The notes beneath the pieces were generated by a model. That model was not told the origin of the DNA and did not search any database. It saw only the letters and a program-made list of their open reading frames with translations. A DNA stretch of 12,854 nucleotides. Origin: Candidatus Latescibacterota bacterium. Its GTDB lineage: Bacteria > JAAXHH01 > JABIQT01. The position numbers were made by a program, and so were the translations under genes. The stretch spans positions 1-12,854 of the forward strand of contig JABIQT010001086.1 in the NCBI GenBank assembly GCA_018667995.1, read 5' to 3'. Below, piece by piece: positions 6,896 through 12,854 of this stretch (within the stretch, counting starts at the first letter, position 1; each line of letters opens with the position of its first letter).

Positions 6896-8725
6896 TTAGC
6901 CGTGCAACTCGAGGAACATGTTGGCATTGATTACATTGAAGAGGAACTTGCTCTCACTATTGCTGAGTAGCCGACCATCACAGAGACCATCGATCGATTC
7001 TCTCTTCACGAAGTCAAAGATCGGCCCGTTCGACAGGGCCGCTCCCGGCGATGCGGTGTCCCGGGTGTCGAGGACGCTCTGGAGCGGCACATTGAAGCCA
7101 ACCTTGCGAGGATTCGAAAGGATCAGGTCGGGGGCGATGCCCTGCATGGCCTTCCGGAGAATTGCTTTTGCCAGGCCATCCTGGATCAGATAGCGGGTGG
7201 GAATGGTTTGGGAGAATTCGAAGAGTTCACGGTCCAGAAATGGTGTCCGGTTCTCAACAGAGAAGAACATTGCATTCAGATCGTCTTCGTGAAGGATAAC
7301 TGGCACGGTTTCATGGAACATTTCATTCAACATTCGGTTACGTAGTAGATCATCCGAGTACGGGAATTCATTGAAGGGTTCGCTCCAGTCCTCGTGGAGG
7401 AATGATCGGAATTGTTGCGATCCATGGAAGAGATGATCGCGGAATCGGGAGTCGTCAATGAATAGTCGAGGGTTCTGGAGGTCGGGGTTCCGCACCACGG
7501 GTCGAACATTCCGGTTCCATCCTTCCAGGGCGTCCTGGTGCGCCCGCCTATCATTGCGGACCTCGTAGAGGTAGGCCAGATGGTGATCAAAATACCCACT
7601 GAATAACTCGTCAGCCGCCGTTCCGCTTACTGAGATTCGGTATCCGTCTGCAGCGATCGCCTCCATTAGACGCCAGTGCACGTAATAGGAAAGTGTGTAG
7701 ATTGGCGCGTCGTGGTACTCGATCAGCGTTCGCAAACCGGGAATGAAGCCATCAGTCGTGAGTTGGAGAAATCTGTGACCGATACCCAACTCGGAGACAG
7801 CATGCTCCACCATCTCCAACTCCTCGTACCTTTCGTCAGTGTTTAGGATTGTGTACCCATTCACCTCGTATCCGAAGATTCGCTTGGCGATACTGATGAG
7901 GGACACGGAATCGATGCCGCCACTCATGCAAAAGGCCATTGGCACGTCGGCCCGGAGCCTAAGTTCGACGGCGTGTAACAGTCGGTCGCGGGTGCCAGCA
8001 ACGGCCTCCTCAACAGTCATATCCACTTGCTGAGCCAGTTTGGGAATCCAGTAGCGATCCAGGTGTTCTGAACCGTAGGGATCGATTCTGAGAGTGGTTC
8101 CCGGGGGGAGTTCCTCGACACCGGCGAAGAAACTATGAGGTTTCTTATAAAGCGACTTATAACTATTGGTCATGTAACGGAGAAGGTGGTCGGTGTTTAC
8201 CGCCAGCCTCTTCCCTATGAGCGCCACGAGGGTCTTGATCTCGGAGGCGAAGTAAAGACCATCAATATCACGGTATAGGTATAAGGGCTTCTCGCCGAAT
8301 CGGTCCCGAGATAGAAGAACTGTTTCTGCCGCTTCGTTGAATGCGGCAAAGGCCCACATGCCCTCACAACCGTCTAGGCCGTCGGCCCCCTCCGAATCGA
8401 GGACTGCGGCCAGGACCTCGCTGTCTGACTCTGTCAGGAGTCTGGTGCCACTTCGCTTCAGACGATTCCCAACTTCGACGTAGTTGTAGAGTTCGCCATT
8501 AAAGGAAAGCCAGGTGCCACCAGAACGGATTGGCTGGTCAGCCCGACGGGCAAGATCGATGATGGAAAGGCGGCTGTGAAGAAGGCAGACGTGCCTACCG
8601 GAGGACAACTCCCAGTGCTTCCAGGACGCAGCATCGGGACCACGGCGACGCATTGACTCAAGAGCACGGTCCAGTCGCTCTACTGGAGGGTTTCGATTAC
8701 CTACATGACCTGCTATTCCACACAC
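6896..8725 (-). CDS. Asparagine synthase (glutamine-hydrolysing) family amidotransferase
   Basis: With the GTG at 8725 as start, the mature protein begins with Cys2 (then GIAGHVG), the N-terminal nucleophile required by class II glutaminases. GGAGG lies seven bases upstream. The longer ATG frame from 8743 would bury this cysteine and is rejected. The 609 residues hold the glutaminase domain (RRGPDA; SRLSIIDL; FNGELYN at 75-81) and the synthetase domain with the ATP P-loop SGGIDS (268-273) and SGTAADELFSGY. AsnB homologues in O-antigen loci amidate uronic-acid carboxyls instead of aspartate. Linkage to a sugar amidotransferase suggests a glycan substrate, or a supply of ammonia, rather than asparagine synthesis (inference). 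It follows a 206-base gap, so it may head its own transcript. Confidence 0.9.
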   Translation of the reverse strand: MCGIAGHVGNRNPPVERLDRALESMRRRGPDAASWKHWELSSGRHVCLLHSRLSIIDLARRADQPIRSGGTWLSFNGELYNYVEVGNRLKRSGTRLLTESDSEVLAAVLDSEGADGLDGCEGMWAFAAFNEAAETVLLSRDRFGEKPLYLYRDIDGLYFASEIKTLVALIGKRLAVNTDHLLRYMTNSYKSLYKKPHSFFAGVEELPPGTTLRIDPYGSEHLDRYWIPKLAQQVDMTVEEAVAGTRDRLLHAVELRLRADVPMAFCMSGGIDSVSLISIAKRIFGYEVNGYTILNTDERYEELEMVEHAVSELGIGHRFLQLTTDGFIPGLRTLIEYHDAPIYTLSYYVHWRLMEAIAADGYRISVSGTAADELFSGYFDHHLAYLYEVRNDRRAHQDALEGWNRNVRPVVRNPDLQNPRLFIDDSRFRDHLFHGSQQFRSFLHEDWSEPFNEFPYSDDLLRNRMLNEMFHETVPVILHEDDLNAMFFSVENRTPFLDRELFEFSQTIPTRYLIQDGLAKAILRKAMQGIAPDLILSNPRKVGFNVPLQSVLDTRDTASPGAALSNGPIFDFVKRESIDGLCDGRLLSNSESKFLFNVINANMFLELHG

Positions 8726-8751
8726 GGGCAATCCTCCGCCCACTCTCCGCT

Positions 8752-8782
8752 CGACCTAGACGAGGTCGGGTCATAGGGACCC
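8752..8782 (-). promoter_or_regulatory. Two adjoining small hairpins in the asparagine synthase leader
   Basis: Bases 8752-8757 pair with 8763-8768 (CGACCT/AGGTCG, five-base loop), and 8768-8772 pair with 8778-8782 (GGGTC/GACCC, five-base loop). They share base 8768 and lie 27-57 bases before the GTG start, between the candidate promoter and the ribosome site. Stems this short occur by chance, so a regulatory role is only possible. Confidence 0.25.
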
Positions 8783-8854
8783 ACATTGACATTTTCGATA
8801 TTGCGTCGTCTCAGTTGAAGACGATCACTTCAGACACCATAAGATAGTTTCCAA

Positions 8855-8882
8855 ATTGTATTTCGCTTGCCATTACTATCAG
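8855..8882 (-). promoter_or_regulatory. Candidate sigma-70-type promoter for the asparagine synthase transcript
   Basis: On the minus strand CTGATA (8882-8877) and TACAAT (8860-8855) are separated by 16 bases, giving 4/6 and 5/6 matches to the consensus -35 and -10. The site lies in the AT-rich 206-base gap between the GNAT and the asparagine synthase genes and would give a leader of about 120 bases. AT-rich DNA yields such matches by chance, so confidence is low. Confidence 0.3.
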
Positions 8883-8931
8883 ACACACAGCAGTATTTCT
8901 CACAATATAAAACTATCAAGATGTCGAATTT

Positions 8932-9672
8932 TCATCTTATGAGCTTTCCATTTTCGCAGTGGGCGTGTAGTATGTACTCGCTGCTACGCACACGAAAACC
9001 TTGGTTCTCATAGAAACGAATCGATGAGGTATTAGCTGCCTGGGTCCCAACACGTAGAACTCGGCACTGATCAAGCCACTCCTTTTCGAAGTACGAAACC
9101 AGCGACGCTCCAACCCCCAGCCCTCTGGCATTCCTGTCAACACCGATTAGATCGATCACTGCGATTTCTCCTTGCCGGTCAGACGTGATCATCGTCGCGA
9201 GAAAGCCAACCGCCTGTCCTCTCAGATAAGCAACATAGAGGACGTCGCCACGGGTGCCATCAAAGTAACTCTCTACCCACCGACGTTTGATTCGGTCCGC
9301 GATGTCATTCGGGATCCGCGGATCAAGGTGAAAGCGGGAGAACTGGAAACTAGATTCTGCAATCCGTAACACCTCTTCTCGATCCGCGGGATTTACGCGC
9401 CTTACTAAGTGTGAATGTTCTTGGTGGTGAGTTCGGGCAGTGGACTCGAGGGAGATCCTAATATCAACGGGGAAGAACCCAGAGTTGAGGAGTTGCCAAC
9501 AGGGCTCGACAGCGCTCGTGTCAACCATGCAGAAGATCAAGACATGATCGCCACTGCCAGCAACAACTTGAAGAGCGGATCGGACTTCAGATTCTAGTGT
9601 ATCAAGAGGGTAATCTAGGCGCTGAACCTCCCAGCCAGTGCTAGCCGTCAACCAAAGATCAGGAGTCAGCAT
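8932..9672 (-). CDS. GNAT-family sugar N-acetyltransferase (WecD/RffC-like)
   Basis: The protein has a C-terminal GNAT domain: SSFQFSRFHLDPRIP (about residues 107-121 from the chosen start), then DVLYVAYLRGQAVGFL, then the acetyl-CoA pyrophosphate loop RNARGLGVG with RGLGVG at 183-188. The SRFHLDP tract and overall plan resemble WecD, which N-acetylates a dTDP-4-amino-sugar. I choose the ATG at 9672 (246 residues) because GAGG lies nine bases upstream. An in-frame TTG at 9708 has no ribosome site. The gene follows the duplicated epimerase tail. In this pathway it would acetylate an amino group of the nonulosonate precursor using acetyl-CoA in the cytoplasm (inference). Confidence 0.82.
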   Translation of the reverse strand: MLTPDLWLTASTGWEVQRLDYPLDTLESEVRSALQVVAGSGDHVLIFCMVDTSAVEPCWQLLNSGFFPVDIRISLESTARTHHQEHSHLVRRVNPADREEVLRIAESSFQFSRFHLDPRIPNDIADRIKRRWVESYFDGTRGDVLYVAYLRGQAVGFLATMITSDRQGEIAVIDLIGVDRNARGLGVGASLVSYFEKEWLDQCRVLRVGTQAANTSSIRFYENQGFRVRSSEYILHAHCENGKLIR

Positions 9673-9740
9673 TACAAGAGACCTCGACAGTTCCTCAACT
9701 GGTACCAACCAGTGCTGGGAGGATTCATGGCCAGATCGGC

Positions 9741-9815
9741 CTTTCTAACCAACTCGGCTTCGATACCAATAGAGGTATTGACGAAAGCCCTTCTCAAGGG
9801 GCCATAACGGCTCAT
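9741..9815 (-). pseudogene. Duplicated 3' tail of an epimerase/dehydratase gene
   Basis: Read on the minus strand, bases 9815 to 9760 match 12829 to 12774 at 53 of 56 positions. In the same frame they encode EPLWPLEKGFRQYLYWYR, against EPLWSLEKGFRQYLDWYR in the gene at the right edge, followed by SRVG and a TAG stop at 9743-9741. Only the last two dozen or so codons are present and no start is available, so this is a relic. It lies in the gap between the deacetylase stop and the GNAT start. Confidence 0.8.
9760..9815 (-). repeat. 56-base repeat, copy A (partner at 12774-12829)
   Basis: This is a direct repeat of 12774-12829 with three mismatches (at 9771, 9781 and 9801). Outside the block the flanks of the two copies are unrelated, so both ends of the shared segment are sharp. 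The two copies bracket the neuB, formyltransferase and deacetylase genes. Confidence 0.9.
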
Positions 9816-9837
9816 TATTGTTACAGCCATCCAGCAG

Positions 9838-10731
9838 TCAGACCTTTGAGCCATCAACCAAGATCCGCTTCAACTCAAACGGATCCGACCGGAACTCATT
9901 GAACCCTTCGATGGCAGTTGGGCAGCACCTGACGCCAAACTGTCTTAGTACCCGGATTACCTCCGGTGAGTAGCAGTTGGGCATGCCCTCTGGATACGAG
10001 TGGTGAATAACCGGATGACCGACCACCCTTTCCAGCAGGTTCACGCTCGTACGTATTTCGTCAACCAACTCATCATGCCCCAAGTGGGAAAGAATTCGGT
10101 GAGTGTGACCATGCCCCCCTACGGTGAACAGAGGTTCCTTGTCTAGGTCCCGCACCTGATCCCATGTCATTTTTGCGTCCAACTCTCCGCAAAACTCAAT
10201 TTGCCGGGGGCCAATCGCTTTAACCAGATTACTAGCGTATTCATAGGGATCGATGGCTGGATCAGTCTTGACTTTCTGTCGGATTTCCTCCATAAGTGCT
10301 TGCTTTTCTTTAGCAGACTCATAATGCCCGTCAACACCCTGGCCGACTCCTCGAATATCCACTACAGTCTCATCTTCCAACGCGGACTCGATCTCATCCG
10401 TCCAGGAGCGCAGATCAGTTCCAATAAACCCTGTGGACACGTAAAACGTCGCAGGAACACCAAGATCGGTCAAAATGGGGGCAACTATTGAAGCGTTGTT
10501 CTCAAATCCGTCATCGAATGTGACAGCAAAAGGTGACGGAGGAAGATCCGAGTCGCCCAAACACGCCTTCAAGCATTCATCCATTGTCACTGGTTGATGC
10601 AACTGAAGTGTTTCTCTCATAAATGTCACAAACTGGTCAATGCTCAGATGCTTCCGAGTGTAGTTCCTGACCATATGGCGGTGTTCTCTGACAACTCCAT
10701 GGAAAAGAAAAATACGCATTTTTCCATTCAT
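9838..10731 (-). CDS. Polysaccharide deacetylase (NodB homology domain)
   Basis: This 297-residue protein has the NodB signatures TFDDG (71-75, Asp73/Asp74), the metal-binding H-x3-H in GGHGHTH (His207, His211) and SYPEG (245-249). Family members are metal-dependent carbohydrate esterases that remove N- or O-acetyl groups. There is no signal peptide or transmembrane segment, so it is probably cytoplasmic and acts on a sugar nucleotide or lipid-linked precursor rather than on finished wall polymer. The ATG at 10731 overlaps the TGA of the formyltransferase gene (ATGA). A second in-frame ATG at residue 5 is also possible. Tight coupling to a formyltransferase suggests that removal of an acetyl group prepares an amine for formylation (inference). 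Confidence 0.88.
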   Translation of the reverse strand: MNGKMRIFLFHGVVREHRHMVRNYTRKHLSIDQFVTFMRETLQLHQPVTMDECLKACLGDSDLPPSPFAVTFDDGFENNASIVAPILTDLGVPATFYVSTGFIGTDLRSWTDEIESALEDETVVDIRGVGQGVDGHYESAKEKQALMEEIRQKVKTDPAIDPYEYASNLVKAIGPRQIEFCGELDAKMTWDQVRDLDKEPLFTVGGHGHTHRILSHLGHDELVDEIRTSVNLLERVVGHPVIHHSYPEGMPNCYSPEVIRVLRQFGVRCCPTAIEGFNEFRSDPFELKRILVDGSKV

Positions 10732-11468
10732 ATTCTATCTATTTCGCGGCGCGCACAATCACGTCTCTGAGTGTAGGAATAAAACTTTTTCTGACAATCA
10801 CTCTTAAGGGCGCTTGGCATTGCGGAATAGTAACGGCCCTCCTCTCCCTGCGGGGCAGATGGGATATCTCGTCCGTCACCTAGGATCGCAAGCGTCTCAG
10901 TAAACAGTCTCAGACAACTTTCAGTATTGGCAGCTCGGAGTTGGTGAATATCCATATTCTGGGAGATCTCTATAGCCTCTGAGCAAACTATAGGTCCCGA
11001 ATCATAATTCAGATCGACATGGTGAAGAGTAGTAATCAGATTCTCAAAGTCTGAGTGATAGATAGTCCAATAATGACTGTCTAATCCTCGATACTTTTCA
11101 GGGTTGCCGCCATGCAGGTTTAAGCAGGCTTGACTGGGGATTACTATTGTCTCAGGGAGAAGGCGCCGAGTTCCAAAAACTATTATCAATTCCGGTCGGA
11201 TTTGACTTATCCAGCCTTGTGTCACCAGATCATTGACGCTAGAAGTTGTATGAGTCTGCGTTAAGGTTGAAAACTTTGGAATATCCTCCTTGAAGAAATA
11301 CTCCTTCTCATATTCGTCTCGTACTACCTCAAAAGGGTGAAATGTAGAAAATGTCGGCCCTCGCGGCGGTGCCTCGAGAACAATTCCGGAAAGACAGTCA
11401 GTCTCGGACAACATCGCGGAGAAGTAGAGATGATGAAGTGTGTCGGTAGTAAGTAGGACCACTTTCAT
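10728..11468 (-). CDS. GART/Fmt-type formyltransferase, probably for an amino-sugar
   Basis: This 246-residue protein carries the N10-formyltetrahydrofolate-dependent formyltransferase core: IIVFGTRRLLPETI, then NLHGGNPEKYRG (117-128, with Asn117 and His119), and Asp156 in LNYDSGPIV, matching the Asn-His-Asp triad of the family. It is shorter than methionyl-tRNA formyltransferase (about 310) and lacks its C-terminal OB domain, so a sugar amine is the likelier acceptor, as in dTDP-4-amino-sugar N-formyltransferases. It starts four bases after the NeuB gene and overlaps the deacetylase gene. The coding sequence is visibly AT-richer than NeuB, suggesting a different origin. The acceptor is unknown. 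Confidence 0.83.
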   Translation of the reverse strand: MKVVLLTTDTLHHLYFSAMLSETDCLSGIVLEAPPRGPTFSTFHPFEVVRDEYEKEYFFKEDIPKFSTLTQTHTTSSVNDLVTQGWISQIRPELIIVFGTRRLLPETIVIPSQACLNLHGGNPEKYRGLDSHYWTIYHSDFENLITTLHHVDLNYDSGPIVCSEAIEISQNMDIHQLRAANTESCLRLFTETLAILGDGRDIPSAPQGEEGRYYSAMPSALKSDCQKKFYSYTQRRDCARREIDRI

Positions 11469-11472
11469 GCAA

Positions 11473-12489
11473 TCACCAGGACTGAACCATTTCCTCTGTA
11501 AAGGGCTCGCCCCTCTCTACCGCTCGTGTAGTGGAGTTTCCGATCAATAGTTCTTCCTGCCCTGGTAGCAAACCATTCCGCGGGCGAAGCCAAGTCAGGT
11601 CATCGGACTCTATTCGATAGCCTTCGGGAAGATCTCTCGCGGCAGCGATGCTTCGCCGAATCGAAAGCGCCGCTTCTCGCTCGCATGGAGCGACACTCTT
11701 CTCGCCGTCACCCATGACCTCCTCCATCTCCCTGATCGCCCCAGCGAGCTTTCGCATCTCGGTTGGATCCGCTGATATCTGGTGATCCCGAAAGGACGAG
11801 TAATCCTTGTCCAGCGTGAAGTGCTTCTCGATGAGCCGCGCTCCGAGGGCCACCGCACCAAGACAGGCGGTGATCCCAAGAGTGTGATCCGAGTAGCCAA
11901 TTTCACATTCCGGGATTGATTGCAGGCTGGTAATCGCTCGGACATTCGCGAACTCTGGCAGCGCCGGATAGGCGGAGACACAGTGCAGGAGGGCCAACTC
12001 CCCCTGGTGGCCACGGCTCCCCCACTCACGGTGAACCAACTCTGCGATCCGCTTGCATAACTCCAAGTCGGTAAGGCCGGTGGAGACCACAAGAGGCTTA
12101 CCGGTAGCACAAACTGATCGCAGAAGCGGAACAAAGTCATTGTCTCCCGACGCGACCTTGAAAGCGTCAACATGCGGTATCAGGCCCTCGACACTCCTCA
12201 GGTCGAAAGGGGTGGACAAATATGCTAAGCCCAACTCGCGCGCGTGAACCGAGAGCTCGGCGAACTCGTCGATAGTCAACTCAAATGACTTGAGCCGGTC
12301 AAACCTCTCTGTGTCAGCGCCAGATACATAGTCCTCCGTCCGGAATGTTTGAAACTTGACAGCGTCTACACCCGAATCTCCCGCCGCGGTGATCATCTCC
12401 TTAGCTACCGAGAAAGATCCCTCGTGGTTGTTGCCGATCTCCGCGACGAGGACGACTCTTGCTTCGGTATCTAGTTTGCCGATGATCAA
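11473..12489 (-). CDS. NeuB-family nonulosonic (sialic/legionaminic-like) acid synthase
   Basis: This 338-residue protein has the full NeuB architecture: a TIM barrel (about 10-265) with AEIGNNHEG (16-24), KFQTF (45-49), KVASGDN (111-117), HCVSAYP (169-175), GYSDHT (198-203), EKHFTLD (221-227) and DHQISADP (235-242), then a C-terminal SAF/antifreeze-like domain (about 280-338). NeuB enzymes condense phosphoenolpyruvate with an N-acyl-hexosamine to form a nine-carbon ulosonic acid. Sequence alone does not tell neuraminic, legionaminic and pseudaminic synthases apart. The start is TTG at 12489, with a strong AGGAGGAGG sequence ending five bases upstream. It is followed after four bases by the formyltransferase gene. 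This gene gives the cluster its identity. Confidence 0.92.
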   Translation of the reverse strand: MIIGKLDTEARVVLVAEIGNNHEGSFSVAKEMITAAGDSGVDAVKFQTFRTEDYVSGADTERFDRLKSFELTIDEFAELSVHARELGLAYLSTPFDLRSVEGLIPHVDAFKVASGDNDFVPLLRSVCATGKPLVVSTGLTDLELCKRIAELVHREWGSRGHQGELALLHCVSAYPALPEFANVRAITSLQSIPECEIGYSDHTLGITACLGAVALGARLIEKHFTLDKDYSSFRDHQISADPTEMRKLAGAIREMEEVMGDGEKSVAPCEREAALSIRRSIAAARDLPEGYRIESDDLTWLRPRNGLLPGQEELLIGNSTTRAVERGEPFTEEMVQSW

Positions 12490-12699
12490 CTTGTCCTCCT
12501 CCTAGAGGTGAGTGCGGATCTGTCGAGATTGGACTAAATGAGATTCCGACGTTGGCATTCACAGAGAGCTGGCGTGCACACAACCATGTGTTTCCTAGCG
12601 AATGTCGATCTCTGAACGAACCAACTGCGGCCAAGCAGTGCTTGAATGACCACACCAAGCGAATGTCTCATGTACCGCATGCAGGCGAGTTGAGGTCCA

Positions 12700-12722
12700 G
12701 GGGTGGTCACGACCGACACCCC
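12700..12722 (-). terminator. Possible weak terminator hairpin after the epimerase gene
   Basis: GGGGTG (12722-12717 on the minus strand) can pair with CACCCC (12705-12700) across an 11-base loop, 28-50 bases after the epimerase stop at 12750. No U-tract follows. It is the only sign of transcript punctuation in the 260-base gap before the neuB gene. The rest of that gap (12490-12749) shows no gene I can support. Confidence 0.25.
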
Positions 12723-12749
12723 ATCCAGTTGCACGCGACACCCCTGAAG

Positions 12750-12854
12750 CTAGCCACTGACGCTGGGCCGTTCTCGATACCAATCGAGGTATTGGCGAAA
12801 GCCCTTCTCAAGGGACCATAACGGCTCATAACCTAGAAGGGATCGCGCCTTTTC
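12750..12854 (-). CDS. NAD-dependent epimerase/dehydratase (SDR), C-terminal end only, runs off right edge
   Basis: The last 34 codons read KARSLLGYEPLWSLEKGF, then RQYLDWYRERPSVSG and TAG at 12752-12750. KA+-LLGYEP-xxxLxxG-xxxxxWYR is the usual C-terminus of extended SDR sugar-nucleotide epimerases and 4,6-dehydratases. The Rossmann domain and catalytic YxxxK are outside the window, so the substrate is unknown. Upstream of neuB it would supply the hexosamine precursor (inference). Its last codons are duplicated at 9741-9815. Confidence 0.8.
   Translation of the reverse strand, partial: EKARSLLGYEPLWSLEKGFRQYLDWYRERPSVSG
12774..12829 (-). repeat. 56-base repeat, copy B (partner at 9760-9815)
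   Basis: This is the coding copy within the 3' end of the epimerase/dehydratase gene. It matches copy A at 53 of 56 bases, in the same orientation. Distance between the copies is 3014 bases, exactly enclosing three complete genes. Confidence 0.9.

Noticed and set aside
8726-8743. ATG at 8743 as start of the asparagine synthase
   Set aside because: It would place residues before the catalytic cysteine. The GTG at 8725 puts Cys at position 2 and has GGAGG at the right distance.
9672-9857. 61-codon minus-strand frame over the gap before the GNAT gene
   Set aside because: It is in a different frame from the epimerase-tail relic that explains this DNA, overlaps the deacetylase 3' end, and has no domain.
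12401-12734. Two overlapping minus-strand frames upstream of the neuB gene
   Set aside because: They lie partly inside the NeuB gene in another frame or across the leader, have no family resemblance, and would overlap the strong NeuB ribosome site.
9760-12829. The 56-base repeats as attachment sites of an integrative element
   Set aside because: No integrase or excisionase gene lies between them, and the repeat is protein-coding without an obvious inverted core. A recombination-derived gene-tail duplication explains it better.
1-12854. CRISPR array, tRNA or rRNA genes, toxin-antitoxin or phage defence genes
   Set aside because: I saw no regularly spaced repeats, no tRNA- or rRNA-like sequence, and no nuclease, helicase or antitoxin motifs among the supported genes.

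Overview
The window is a leftward-transcribed (minus strand) surface-glycan biosynthesis cluster. It is bounded on the left by an IS3-family element and runs off the right edge inside a sugar-nucleotide epimerase/dehydratase. All genes I accept are on the minus strand. The IS3 OrfA protein resembles actinobacterial versions. Strong GGAGG-type ribosome sites, GTG and TTG starts and moderate-to-high GC (AT-richer in places) also fit an actinobacterium or a relative. That assignment is an inference from one short window, not a firm call.

Layout in transcription order (right to left): the 3' end of an SDR epimerase/dehydratase (12750-12854); a NeuB-type nonulosonic (sialic-like) acid synthase (11473-12489); a GART-type sugar N-formyltransferase (10728-11468); a NodB-type polysaccharide deacetylase (9838-10731); a duplicated tail of the epimerase gene (9741-9815); a WecD-like GNAT acetyltransferase (8932-9672). 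After a 206-base gap with a possible promoter come an AsnB-type amidotransferase (6896-8725), a WbpG/PseA-type N-acetyl sugar amidotransferase (5745-6866), an unrecognised 129-residue protein (5279-5668), an RNA hairpin (5200-5240), a LIC12162-family putative glycosyltransferase (3335-5170), a 6-phosphogluconolactonase-like protein (2584-3318), a hexapeptide acyltransferase (1961-2587), a relic of an HpcH/HpaI aldolase (1698-1937), a putative sugar O-methyltransferase (397-1536), and the 5' end of an IS3-family element (1-399) that supplies the stop codon of the methyltransferase.

Working model (inference): the locus makes a heavily N-modified, acidic nonulosonic-acid-containing glycan. NeuB forms the nine-carbon backbone. 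The GNAT, deacetylase, formyltransferase and two amidotransferases would tailor amino or carboxyl groups as N-acetyl, free amine, N-formyl, amidine or amide. The LIC12162 protein is a candidate transferase, and the acyltransferase and methyltransferase would add O-linked decorations. The aminotransferase, hydrolysing epimerase and CMP-sugar synthetase expected of such a pathway are not in this window.

The most striking structural feature is a 56-base near-identical repeat (53/56) of the epimerase gene tail. It flanks the neuB-formyltransferase-deacetylase block, so this block looks like a modular cassette whose loss by recombination would leave an intact epimerase gene.
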